Source of the DNA: an uncultured Erythrobacter sp.
GTDB lineage: Bacteria; Pseudomonadota; Alphaproteobacteria; Sphingomonadales; Sphingomonadaceae
Assembly: GCA_913055155.1 (NCBI GenBank)
Contig: CAJXJR010000005.1
Coordinates: 62,001-126,000 of the forward strand
Reading direction: 5' to 3'
Length of the DNA stretch: 64,000 nt
The notes under the pieces are model-generated. The model was not told where the DNA came from. It made no database searches and saw nothing but the letters and a program-made list of their open reading frames with translations. Position 1 is the first letter of the stretch. Each line of letters opens with the position of its first letter. The position numbers and the translations under genes are program-made. Shown one piece after another: positions 52,791-60,811 of the stretch.

Positions 52791-54428
52791 TCAGGTCACG
52801 CGCTGGCGGTTCTCGATCCGGTCGATCTCGCGCACCGGCTCTTCCGCCAGCGAAGGGTCGGGCGGCAGGTCTGCCAGGGCAGCACCGGGCTCGATCATCT
52901 GCAGGCGCACCAGCTGTTCGCGGAAATTGGCCATTTCGGATGCCGACAGCTGCGCCCGGTTGACGAAGCGCACGCTGGCAGGATCGATCTTCTGCCCGCC
53001 GCGATACATTTCGTAGTGCAGGTGCGGCCCGGTGGAGAGGCCGGTCGACCCGACATAGCCGATCACCTGGCCGCGGCGCACCTGTTCGCCATTGCGCACG
53101 GCGATGCGGCTCATGTGGGCATAGCCGGTGGCAAGGTTGCCCGCGTGGCGAATGCGCACGTAGTTGCCATAGCCGCCGTTGCGACCGGCGTAGTTCACCG
53201 TGCCATCGGTGGCGGCATAGATCGGCGTGCCGTGGCGAGCACGGAAATCGAGGCCCGAGTGCATGCGGCGATAGCCCAGGATCGGATGGCGACGCATGCC
53301 ATAGCGCGAGGTGATGCGACCCGGCACCGGGGCAATCAGCCCTTCCTGCGCCACGCCTTCGCCCGAGGCGTCGTAGAACTCGCCTTCACGCCCGAAACGC
53401 ATCATCTGCTTGCGCGGGCGGTCGTCACGGATGATCGCGGCATAGAGCAGGTCGCCCACTTCCACTTCGCCCGTGGCGGCGCGGCGGTATTCCACGATCA
53501 TGTCGAACTCGTCGGTCGCGGCGATTTCGCGGTTCACGTCGAGGTTGGTGCCGATCGTGCGCAGGAATTCCTGGACCGCGCTGGGCGGCGCGCCCGCGGC
53601 GCGGGCAGAGCGATAGAGGCTGTCACCGACCTTGGCGCGGATGCGCAGCGGGGTGGTATCGACCATGATCGGTCGTGGATCGAGCACCAGCTTGCCGTCA
53701 CGCCGCTCCACCGCCAACTGCAGGTCGAACCGGGCACGGAACGAAAGCGCGTCGAGCGGGCGCGGCGCATCGGGGCCGGCGCGGCGACCCAGGGTGATGT
53801 CCACCTGCGTGCCGGGCTCTATGGATTCCAGGTCCACCGCGTCGCTGACCATGCCGGCGATCAGCGCCGCCTCGTCCGTGCTTACTCCGGCGCGGCGCAG
53901 CATACGATCGAAGCCGTCGCCCTGCGCCAGCGTGGCGACAAGGTCCACGCGCGGGCGTTCCGGCGCCGAAGCCAGCGGCGAAACCGCCATGGTCGCGCCC
54001 ATGCGACGACCGGAATCGGCGCCCAGCGCCAGCGGCAGGATCATCTGGCTGCGGAATTCGTCGCGCACCCGATCATCGATACGCATGGCCGGTGCGGCCT
54101 CGACAGCGGAAAAGCCCGGCCAGCCGGCGATGGCGATGGCGGAAAGGCCGATCAGCGTGGCAACGCCGCGCAGCCACCGGCGCGAGCCGATATCGGCGCC
54201 AAGGTCGGGCGCCAGGTCTGCGCGCGACAGCTTCGCCGACAGCGCCGCGCGCCAGCTGCCGGTTGTTTCCGCCAGGGTGGAGGCATCGCGCGTGTGGCGC
54301 TTGCGGCGGCCCGCACCGTCACCGACGACATGTGCCAGCGACAGCTCGGCGGGCGGATGGGCGCCCGCAGCTGCAGCTTGTCCGGCAGTCTCTCGATCGG
54401 TGAACAACGCGCCCTCCTCGATGGTCAC
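52791..54428 (-). CDS. M23-family metallopeptidase, large form
   Basis: A 545-residue cell-wall endopeptidase. A ~85-residue cytoplasmic head precedes a membrane helix (LRGVATLIGLSAIAIAGWPGFSA, ~86-108), a long periplasmic region with an OapA/LysM-like module (~160-330) and a catalytic M23 domain. The zinc site is complete: GYRRMHSGLDFRARHGTPIY (HxxxD, ~400), ATGYAHMSR and GPHLHYEMYRGG (HxH, ~475). A ~70-residue tail follows. The start is GTG 54428. It is divergent from the helicase gene. Of the three M23-type proteins in the window, this one and 33185-34363 keep the metal site. Confidence 0.92.
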   Translation of the reverse strand: MTIEEGALFTDRETAGQAAAAGAHPPAELSLAHVVGDGAGRRKRHTRDASTLAETTGSWRAALSAKLSRADLAPDLGADIGSRRWLRGVATLIGLSAIAIAGWPGFSAVEAAPAMRIDDRVRDEFRSQMILPLALGADSGRRMGATMAVSPLASAPERPRVDLVATLAQGDGFDRMLRRAGVSTDEAALIAGMVSDAVDLESIEPGTQVDITLGRRAGPDAPRPLDALSFRARFDLQLAVERRDGKLVLDPRPIMVDTTPLRIRAKVGDSLYRSARAAGAPPSAVQEFLRTIGTNLDVNREIAATDEFDMIVEYRRAATGEVEVGDLLYAAIIRDDRPRKQMMRFGREGEFYDASGEGVAQEGLIAPVPGRITSRYGMRRHPILGYRRMHSGLDFRARHGTPIYAATDGTVNYAGRNGGYGNYVRIRHAGNLATGYAHMSRIAVRNGEQVRRGQVIGYVGSTGLSTGPHLHYEMYRGGQKIDPASVRFVNRAQLSASEMANFREQLVRLQMIEPGAALADLPPDPSLAEEPVREIDRIENRQRVT

Positions 54429-54585
54429 ACCGCGATACTCCGGCAGGAAATCGGCGCGACCCGGTCATGGCCCAGGTAATTGTCCGAAAGCGTGCCGCAA
54501 TAAAGTAAATTTGCGCTTAACGGCGATGAGTCGAGTCTCCGCAGCGTCGAACCGAGTCCGGTTGCGCCCGCCGCACGGAATCGCC

Positions 54586-57201
54586 ATGTCTGTCGGCACT
54601 GTGTCACCGCCCCACTCCGACAGCCGGATTCGCGCCGTTCTCGGCCCCACCAACACCGGCAAGACCCACCTCGCGATAGAGCGCATGTGCGGCCATTCCA
54701 GCGGCGCCATCGGCTTTCCGCTGCGACTGCTGGCGCGCGAGGTCTACGACAAGGTCTGCCACATCAAGGGCGAAGCGCAGTGCGCGCTGATCACGGGCGA
54801 GGAACGGATCGAGCCGGATACCGCGCGCTATTACCTGTGCACCGCCGAAGCCATGCCGCGCGACGGTGGAGGAAAGGCTTTTGTGGCGCTGGACGAGGCG
54901 CAACTGGGTGCCGACCGCGAGCGCGGGCACGTGTTCACCGATCGCCTGCTGAACGCGCGGGGCCGCGAGGAGACCATGCTGCTGGGCTCCGCCACGCTGG
55001 AGCCGATGGTGCGACAACTGCTTCCCGGTGCACAGGTGGAGGAACGCCCGCGCTTTTCCACGCTCAGCCATGCGGGCAGCGCCAAGCTTTCGCGCCTGCC
55101 GCCGCGCAGTGCGATTGTCGCCTTCTCGGTCGAGCAGGTCTACCAGGTGGCGGAACTGCTGCGCCGCTTCCGTGGCGGGGCAGCCGTGGTGATGGGTGCG
55201 CTCTCACCGGAAACGCGAAATCGTCAGGTGGAATTGTTCCAGTCCGGTGAGGTCGACTATATCGTCGCCACCGATGCCATCGGCATGGGGCTGAACCTCG
55301 ATGTGCGCCATGTCGCCTTTGCTGCGCTGTCGAAATTCGACGGCGTGCGCCAGCGGCGGCTGACCCCCGCGGAAATGGCGCAGATTGCCGGTCGCGCCGG
55401 GCGGCACCAGGCCGATGGCACTTTCGGCACCTTGTCGGGCAATCGCCGCGGTGCCCCGCTGGAACTGAGCGAAGACGAGATCTACGCCATCGAGAACCAC
55501 AAGTTCGCGCCGATCACCAAGCTGTACTGGCGCGAACCCGAACCGCGCTTCGATACGCTGGGCATGCTGATCGGCGATCTCGAGGCAAAGCCCCGGCAGG
55601 AGGGCCTTGCGCCCGCGCCCGAAGCCATCGACCTGGCCGTGCTCAAGCGCCTGGCAGAGCAGGACGATGTGGCCCGCGGCGTCACGACAGCCGGGCAGGT
55701 CCGCCGTTTCTGGGAGGCTTGCCAGCTGCCCGACTTCCGCCAGCAGGGCGCCGATGCCCATGCGCGTTTCGTCGCCCGCTTGTGGAGCGACCTGAAAGGC
55801 GGCCATATCGGCGCGGACTTCGTTGCCGCGCGCATTTCCGAGCTGGGCAATACCTCCGGCGATATCGATACGCTGCAAGGCCGGTTGTCGGGTATTCGCA
55901 GCTGGGCCTATATCTGCCAAAGGCCCGACTGGGTGCTGGCGCGCGACGAAATGGCCGCGCGGGCGCGCGCGGCCGAGGCGAAACTGTCCGATGCGCTGCA
56001 CCAGAAACTGACGGAACGTTTCGTAAACCGCCGAACCTCGGTATTGATGAAGGGTATGGGAAAGGATGCAGGGCTCTTGCGCGTAGAATTGAATGACGAT
56101 GGCCGGGTGACGGTGGAAGGCCACGCCATCGGCCATCTCGAAGGCTTCCGCTTCGTGGTCGATGCCGAGGCGTCGAGCGAAGAACGCAAGCTGATGCTTG
56201 CCGCTGCCGAAAAGCACATGGCCGGCCTGCTGGCACAAAAGGCGCAGAAACTGGTGGCCGACGAGCTGGGCGACCTGCGGATAGAACACGGGCAGGTGCT
56301 GCGCGGCGAGCAGCCTGTGGCCGTGCTGGAAAAGGGCAAGAGTGCCAGCCGCCCGCGCCTGGTGATGGCCAAGGAGCTGGGCCAGCTCGATCCTGCGCAC
56401 CGCACCCGGTTGCAGGAAGCGCTGGAATTGTGGCTGGAGGAACAGCTCGCCCCGCTCGCCCCCTTGCGCGCGCTGGAAGATGCCGCAACCGATCCCGAAG
56501 CCGGCACCGAAGTGCGCGCCCTCCTGCTGACGCTGGCCGACCGCAACGGCACCACCCGGCGCGAGGATGCCGGCCTTGCCCACGTGCCCAAGGAAAAGCG
56601 CCCGTTCCTGCGACGACTTGGCGTCACTATCGGCTCGCTCGACGTGTTCGTGCCCGCTCTGCTCAAGCCCGCCCCGCGCCGGTTGCTGAACCAGCTCGGC
56701 CTCGATCCGCGCCCGGTGCGCGAAGCGATGGAAGCCGTGATCGAAGGCGGCAAGCGGCTGCCCGCGGGTTATCGCCACGCGGGCAAGCAGGCGATCCGCA
56801 TCGACATGGCGGAAAAGCTGTTCCGCGCCGCGCACGAACAGCGCGCCAAGGCGCCGCAGGGCGAGGGCGTGCGCGGGTTCGCCGTCGACACCGCGCTGGG
56901 CACCAGCATGGGATTGCTGCCGGAAAGCTTCCGCAGTTTGATGAAGGATGCCGGCTTCCGTCCCGGGCAGCCGGTGGAGTTGGCAGAAGGCATGCTCGGC
57001 CCGCCTCGCCCCGTTCCATGGACCTGGCGCGCCCCACGCAAGGATTTTGCCCCGGCGCGTGGGGGAAGCGGCCCGCGCAAGCCACGCGGCAATGCAAAGG
57101 GCAAATCGGGCAAGGGCGCCCCGCCGCGGCGGCCGCCGGAACCCAGAGGCGACGGCGGCCAGGCCTTCGCAGGCCTTGCGGACCTGCTCAAGAAGGGGTG
57201 A
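54586..57201 (+). CDS. SUV3-like superfamily II RNA/DNA helicase
   Basis: An 871-residue helicase related to mitochondrial SUV3, whose homologues are common in alphaproteobacteria. Motif I is VLGPTNTGKTHLAIERM (~18-34), motif II VALDEAQLGA (DEAQ, ~102), motif III GSATLEP, motif V VATDAIGMGLNLDV and motif VI AQIAGRAGRHQADGTFG (~263). A large helical C-terminal half and a Gly/Lys/Arg-rich tail (~820-860), probably RNA-binding, follow. The frame is open far upstream, but ATG 54586 (MSVGTVSPPHSDSRIRA) is the first start near the fold. The S4 gene begins one base after its stop. Confidence 0.9.
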   Translation: MSVGTVSPPHSDSRIRAVLGPTNTGKTHLAIERMCGHSSGAIGFPLRLLAREVYDKVCHIKGEAQCALITGEERIEPDTARYYLCTAEAMPRDGGGKAFVALDEAQLGADRERGHVFTDRLLNARGREETMLLGSATLEPMVRQLLPGAQVEERPRFSTLSHAGSAKLSRLPPRSAIVAFSVEQVYQVAELLRRFRGGAAVVMGALSPETRNRQVELFQSGEVDYIVATDAIGMGLNLDVRHVAFAALSKFDGVRQRRLTPAEMAQIAGRAGRHQADGTFGTLSGNRRGAPLELSEDEIYAIENHKFAPITKLYWREPEPRFDTLGMLIGDLEAKPRQEGLAPAPEAIDLAVLKRLAEQDDVARGVTTAGQVRRFWEACQLPDFRQQGADAHARFVARLWSDLKGGHIGADFVAARISELGNTSGDIDTLQGRLSGIRSWAYICQRPDWVLARDEMAARARAAEAKLSDALHQKLTERFVNRRTSVLMKGMGKDAGLLRVELNDDGRVTVEGHAIGHLEGFRFVVDAEASSEERKLMLAAAEKHMAGLLAQKAQKLVADELGDLRIEHGQVLRGEQPVAVLEKGKSASRPRLVMAKELGQLDPAHRTRLQEALELWLEEQLAPLAPLRALEDAATDPEAGTEVRALLLTLADRNGTTRREDAGLAHVPKEKRPFLRRLGVTIGSLDVFVPALLKPAPRRLLNQLGLDPRPVREAMEAVIEGGKRLPAGYRHAGKQAIRIDMAEKLFRAAHEQRAKAPQGEGVRGFAVDTALGTSMGLLPESFRSLMKDAGFRPGQPVELAEGMLGPPRPVPWTWRAPRKDFAPARGGSGPRKPRGNAKGKSGKGAPPRRPPEPRGDGGQAFAGLADLLKKG

Positions 57202-57202
57202 C

Positions 57203-57508
57203 GTGCGGCTCGACTTGCTCCTCGTGCGGCTGCGCTTTGCCAAAAGCCGCGCGATTGCGCAGCGCTGGATAGAGCAAGGCCATATCCGCTGCAATTCGCT
57301 GCGGGTGACTCGCGCGGGGCATGCGGCGGCCGAGGGGGACGTGCTCACCCTGCCCGTCGGTCGCCATGTGCGGGTGATAGAAATCCTTGCTTTACCCGAG
57401 CGGCGCGGTCCGGCAGGCGAAGCGCGATCGTGCTATCGGGACCTTGACGCTGGCGGTTCTATCGCCATAGCAGGATCGCGAAACGCGGCCCCTGCCGGCC
57501 GAGACTGA
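57203..57508 (+). CDS. S4-domain RNA-binding protein
   Basis: A 101-residue protein whose N-terminal half is an S4 RNA-binding domain: RLDLLLVRLRFAKSRAIAQRWIEQGHIRCNSLRVTRAGHAAAEGDVLTLP (~2-52), close to heat-shock protein HslR-type S4 proteins. The rest is short and basic with a Gly/Ala-rich end. The start GTG 57203 lies one base after the helicase stop, so the two are almost certainly co-translated and may act on the same RNAs. Function inferred from domain only. Confidence 0.85.
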   Translation: MRLDLLLVRLRFAKSRAIAQRWIEQGHIRCNSLRVTRAGHAAAEGDVLTLPVGRHVRVIEILALPERRGPAGEARSCYRDLDAGGSIAIAGSRNAAPAGRD

Positions 57509-57523
57509 AGGATACGCTTACCC

Positions 57524-57862
57524 ATGACCTATGTCGTCACCGACGCCTGCATCAAGTGCAAGTACACAGACTGCGTCGAAGTCTGTCCGGTGGATTGCTT
57601 CTACGAAGGCGAGAACATGCTCGTCATCAACCCCAGCGAATGCATCGATTGCGGCGTGTGCGAACCCGAATGCCCGGCCGAGGCTATCCTGCCCGATACC
57701 GAAGGCGGGCTGGAAAAGTGGCTGGAAGTGAACACCAAGTTCTCCGCCGAATGGCCCAACATCACCGAGAAGAAGGACCCGCCGGCCGACGCGGACGACT
57801 TCAAGGGCGAAGAGGGCAAGTTCGAAAAGTACTTCTCCGAAGAACCGGGCGAAGGCGACTGA
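57524..57862 (+). CDS. fdxA: Ferredoxin FdxA (7Fe type)
   Basis: A 112-residue ferredoxin. [19 protein letters not shown] supplies the 3Fe-4S cluster cysteines together with a later Cys, and [12 protein letters not shown] the 4Fe-4S cluster. The pattern C-x2-C-x4-C-x3-C followed by C-x2-C-x2-C-x3-C is that of seven-iron ferredoxins. A long acidic C-terminal extension (~65-112) is typical of the alphaproteobacterial FdxA family. A ribosome site GAAGGA precedes ATG 57524. It is 15 bases downstream of the S4 gene in the helicase unit. Redox partner unknown. Confidence 0.95.
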   Translation: MTYVVTDACIKCKYTDCVEVCPVDCFYEGENMLVINPSECIDCGVCEPECPAEAILPDTEGGLEKWLEVNTKFSAEWPNITEKKDPPADADDFKGEEGKFEKYFSEEPGEGD

Positions 57863-57909
57863 TCGCCACTCGCAATTGAACCTTTGCCCGTTCCCTTCGT
57901 TGGCCGGGT

Positions 57910-58722
57910 ATGGGGTATGCTGACAGACTGAAACGCGCCTTTGCGGCGGCTGGCGAAGACAACATCGCACTGCTTGCCGCGGGCGTTTCCTATTACGCGT
58001 TCCTGGCCATGGTGCCGCTGCTGGCGGCGGTGGTACTGGTCTACGGTCTGTTTGCCGATCCGGCGATGGTGGCCGATCACCTGCGGACGCTGGCCGAACG
58101 CCTGCCGCAATCGGCGGCACAGCTGATCGGCGGCCAGCTGCAAGCTATGGTGGAAACATCGGGCACGGCAAAGGGGTTCGGCCTGCTGCTGGCGCTGGCC
58201 GTGGCCCTGTTTGGCGCACGCAATGGAGCGGGTGCGCTGGTGACAGCCATCTCGCTGGCGTTCAACGACGACGAGCAGCGCGGCTTGCTGCGTGCCACCG
58301 CGCTGGCGCTGGCGATCACGCTGGGTGCCATCGTGGTGCTGGGCCTGGTGGTTGGCGTACTGGCGCTGGCGACATCGCTAACTGGCGAAAGCGGGGCCGG
58401 TCGCACGATCGCGCAGGCACTGGCCTATGGCCTGCTGGCCACGATCGGCACGCTGGGTGCTGCCTGGATGTATCGCCGGGTACCGAACTGCTCTTCGCCT
58501 CGTTTCCGCCAGGTGCTGCCCGGCGCCGTGTTCGCCAGCGTGGCGGTGGCGCTGCTGACTGCGGGCTTCGGGTTCTATGTCGCCAACTTCGGCAGTTACA
58601 ACGCCACCTATGGTTCGCTGGGTGCGGTGATCGTGCTGCTCACCTGGCTTTACCTGTCGGCCTATGCGCTGTTGTTCGGGGCGGAAGTGGCGGCCGTTTG
58701 CGTGCAGGACGAAGCCTGCTGA
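57910..58722 (+). CDS. YihY/BrkB-family membrane protein, second copy
   Basis: A 270-residue polytopic membrane protein. Six hydrophobic segments include VSYYAFLAMVPLLAAVVLVYGLF, GLLLALAVALFGARNGAGALV, TALALAITLGAIVVLGLVVGVLALA and YGSLGAVIVLLTWLYLSAYALLFGAEVAAV. It shares family motifs (YGSL...LTWLYLS.YALL.GAE) with the 341-residue protein at 22624-23649 but lacks its N-terminal head. No activity is established for the family. It follows fdxA by 47 bases. A dyad at 58741-58761 lies just after its stop. Confidence 0.87.
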   Translation: MGYADRLKRAFAAAGEDNIALLAAGVSYYAFLAMVPLLAAVVLVYGLFADPAMVADHLRTLAERLPQSAAQLIGGQLQAMVETSGTAKGFGLLLALAVALFGARNGAGALVTAISLAFNDDEQRGLLRATALALAITLGAIVVLGLVVGVLALATSLTGESGAGRTIAQALAYGLLATIGTLGAAWMYRRVPNCSSPRFRQVLPGAVFASVAVALLTAGFGFYVANFGSYNATYGSLGAVIVLLTWLYLSAYALLFGAEVAAVCVQDEAC

Positions 58723-58936
58723 AGCGATGCACCGGCGCGGGAATTGCAAGACTCGCAATTCGGACACGAATCTGTTATATACTTGCGTCAACTGCACGAC
58801 ATTTCGTGTGTCTGCAGGCGGATAGGAAGGCAGGTCCCCGCTTCTAGCTACAGAATTGGCTCTTCACATGGCGTCGCTTTACTTGGCGGCGTGGAGAGAC
58901 TTTTCGCTGCGGTGACCGCCAAAGAAAGGAATGTCC
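58723..58936. other. Region between the YihY gene and carD, long carD leader
   Basis: A 214-base gap. GAATTGC-AAGACTC-GCAATTC (58741-58761) is a perfect seven-base dyad that may be a hairpin or an operator. TTATAT at 58775-58780 is a good -10 box, but the -35 position (near 58753) is poor. CACGA-CATT-TCGTG (58795-58808) is a second small dyad. If the -10 is used, carD mRNA has a leader of about 150 bases. Confidence 0.45.
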
Positions 58937-59470
58937 ATGGCTGCGAATGCGCCCGCCTTCGATGTAGGCGATTACGTTGTTTACCCCAAGCACGGCGTGG
59001 GCCGTGTGATCGAATTGCAGAGCGAGGAAATCGCCGGCATGCAGCTCGAACTCTACGTTCTGCGTTTCGAAAAGGAGCGCATGACCCTGCGCGTGCCCAC
59101 CAACAAGGTGGAATCGATCGGCATGCGCAAGCTTTCCAGCGACAAGACGCTGAAGGAAGCGATGGAGACCCTGAAGGGCAAGCCCAAGGTGAAGCGCACC
59201 ATGTGGAGCCGCCGTGCCCAGGAATACGAAGCGAAGATCAACTCCGGCGACCTGGTGTCGATCGCCGAAGTGACGCGCGACCTGTTCCGCCCGGAAGACC
59301 AGCCCGAGCAGTCCTATTCCGAGCGGCAGATCTTCGAGGCCGCTTCCAGCCGCCTTGCCCGCGAACTGGCGGCGATGGAAAAGACCGACGAGCCGACCGC
59401 GCTCACCAAGATCCTCGACGTGCTGAAGGAGCATGCTCCGCAGTACTACGAGAACACCGAAGACGCCTGA
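58937..59470 (+). CDS. carD: CarD/CdnL-family RNA polymerase-binding regulator
   Basis: A 177-residue global regulator. The N-terminal RNA-polymerase-interacting domain (~5-65) is FDVGDYVVYPKHGVGRVIELQSEEIAGMQLELYVLRFEKERMTLRVPTNKVESIGMR, shared with TRCF. The C-terminal helical domain (~75-165) contains the conserved WSRRAQEYEAKINSGDL and the EAA..RLARELAA helix. In Caulobacter and Myxococcus CdnL stabilises open complexes at growth promoters. ATG 58937 is preferred because AAAGGA lies six bases before it; ATG 58931 is directly adjacent to that site and too close. A strong terminator follows. Confidence 0.94.
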   Translation: MAANAPAFDVGDYVVYPKHGVGRVIELQSEEIAGMQLELYVLRFEKERMTLRVPTNKVESIGMRKLSSDKTLKEAMETLKGKPKVKRTMWSRRAQEYEAKINSGDLVSIAEVTRDLFRPEDQPEQSYSERQIFEAASSRLARELAAMEKTDEPTALTKILDVLKEHAPQYYENTEDA

Positions 59471-59512
59471 GGGGCACCGAAAGAGGCCTGAACAAGGCCG
59501 AACAGATACAAG

Positions 59513-59546
59513 GGGGCCGTTCGCAACGCGCGAGCGGCCCCTTTTT
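59513..59546 (+). terminator. Rho-independent terminator of carD
   Basis: GGGGCCGTTCGC (59513-59524) and GCGAGCGGCCCC (59530-59541) form a 12-pair stem with one G-U around AACGC, followed by TTTTTC. It is the clearest intrinsic terminator of the window. Confidence 0.9.
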
Positions 59547-59650
59547 CTTGCTCGTTCTACAAGCCACCAAGACAGCTCGACAAACGGCTTTGCGATTGGT
59601 CCTGCATTGCTGTATTGCTACGTTAATACGCATACAAACAGGAGTAGGGA

Positions 59651-60397
59651 ATGGGCATCGGAAAACTTATCGGCAAGGTCGTGCCGGTTGTCGCCATGGC
59701 AGCCGCAGCAGGCCTGGCGGGCTGCGACGGCCTGAACGTGGAGTTCGAAGGCGAAGGCGTGCCGCTGGCCGAACTTGACATGAGCGGCGACCCACCGACC
59801 GACGTCGCCCTGGCAGCGCCCGATACTGTGGTGATTACCAGCGGCGAGGATTTCACCATCGACGTGGAAGGCAGCGACGAGGCGCGCGATCGCATGCGCT
59901 TTGCCCTCGACGACGGCACGCTGGGCATCCACCGCGAGAACGGCAACTGGGATGACAGTGACACGGCCACCATCAACATCACCATGCCCGCGCCGGAAAC
60001 GCTGGTGATGGCCGGGTCGGGCACCATGACCACCGACGCCATGGGCGACAATCCCGATATCGTGATCGCCGGTTCGGGCACGCTCACGGCGACCGGCATT
60101 GCCGCGCAGAGCATGGAAGTTTCCGTGGCGGGCAGCGGTACCGTAAACGCCTCGGGCGAAGTCAACGATCTCGAGCTCACCGTCGCGGGCAGCGGCAGTG
60201 CGGATATGGATGGGCTGCAAGTCGGCAATGCCGAAGTCACCATCGCCGGTTCGGGCGACGCGGCCTTTGCCTCCGATGGCAACGTCGAGGCCTCGATCGT
60301 CGGATCGGGCACGGTTCGCGTCACCGGATCGGCCAGTTGCAGCGTCGATTCGGTCGGATCGGGCGAGCTGATCTGCGAAGAGCCAGAAGATGCGTGA
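59651..60397 (+). CDS. Exported DUF2807 beta-helix protein (lipoprotein)
   Basis: A 248-residue envelope protein. The signal peptide ends with lipobox GLAGC|D (Cys near 25). The DUF2807 domain (~60-235) contains at least seven [AV]GSG turns spaced roughly 20 residues apart (MAGSGTM, IAGSGTL, VAGSGTV, VAGSGSA, IAGSGDA, IVGSGTV, VGSGEL), a pattern expected for a right-handed beta-helix. Two cysteines near the end (SASCS, ELICEE) may bridge. ATG 59651 has AGGAG upstream. Binding partner unknown; the family is often called 'head GIN domain'. A 19-bp hairpin follows at 60437. Confidence 0.85.
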   Translation: MGIGKLIGKVVPVVAMAAAAGLAGCDGLNVEFEGEGVPLAELDMSGDPPTDVALAAPDTVVITSGEDFTIDVEGSDEARDRMRFALDDGTLGIHRENGNWDDSDTATINITMPAPETLVMAGSGTMTTDAMGDNPDIVIAGSGTLTATGIAAQSMEVSVAGSGTVNASGEVNDLELTVAGSGSADMDGLQVGNAEVTIAGSGDAAFASDGNVEASIVGSGTVRVTGSASCSVDSVGSGELICEEPEDA

Positions 60398-60436
60398 TCG
60401 GCGCACCTTGCCGTAAACGGCATTGCGGACAGGTAC

Positions 60437-60481
60437 TTGCGGGTCCATGGTGGGGCATCTTTCCCCGCCATGGGCCCGCAA
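60437..60481 (+). promoter_or_regulatory. 19-pair hairpin ending at the start codon of a lipoprotein gene
   Basis: The arms 60437-60455 and 60463-60481 pair over all 19 positions, 17 Watson-Crick and two G-U, around the loop CATCTTT. The next base begins ATG 60482. It is either a strong translation-control hairpin, a transcript end of the DUF2807 gene, or part of an N-terminally extended reading frame (TTG 60437). Confidence 0.6.
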
Positions 60482-60811
60482 ATGCATAGATCCTCCCTTA
60501 TCCTTGCCCCGCTCGCCACGCTGGCGCTGAGCGGTTGTATTGCCAGGACCGCCGTTGGCGTCGTGACCGCACCGGTGCGCGTCGCTTCGCAGGCGGCGGA
60601 CTGGGCCACCACCAGCCAGGACGAGGCAGACCGCGAACGCGGCCGCGAGATCCGCAGGCGCGAGGAACAGCTGGGAGAGCTGCAGGAAGAGCTGGCCGAG
60701 CTCGAGGAAGACTGCCTCGACGGAGACGACCAGGCCTGCCGTGAAGCCGTGGCCACCCGGCGCGAGATCGACGAATTGTTGCCGACGGTGCCGGTAGAGC
60801 CGGAAGACTAG
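60482..60811 (+). CDS. Small lipoprotein with coiled-coil tail, unknown function
   Basis: A 109-residue protein. The signal peptide MHRSSLILAPLATLALSGC ends in lipobox LSGC|I. After VVTAPVRVASQAADWATT (~31-48) comes a highly charged helix (~50-90) rich in Glu and Arg that looks like a coiled coil. Two cysteines (EEDCLDGDDQACREA) may pair. No named domain seen. The frame continues upstream to TTG 60437 through a hairpin; ATG 60482 is chosen because the signal peptide begins there, although no ribosome site is free. It ends convergent with the tsaC-like gene, overlapping by four bases. Confidence 0.7.
   Translation: MHRSSLILAPLATLALSGCIARTAVGVVTAPVRVASQAADWATTSQDEADRERGREIRRREEQLGELQEELAELEEDCLDGDDQACREAVATRREIDELLPTVPVEPED

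Noticed and set aside
53016-54479. A long plus-strand open frame opposite the M23 peptidase gene
   Set aside because: Shadow of the M23 gene; no domain and typical antisense composition.
53632-54585. 318-codon N-terminal extension of the helicase
   Set aside because: The extension is antisense to the M23 peptidase gene and has Ser/Arg/Pro-rich shadow composition; the helicase fold begins after ATG 54586.
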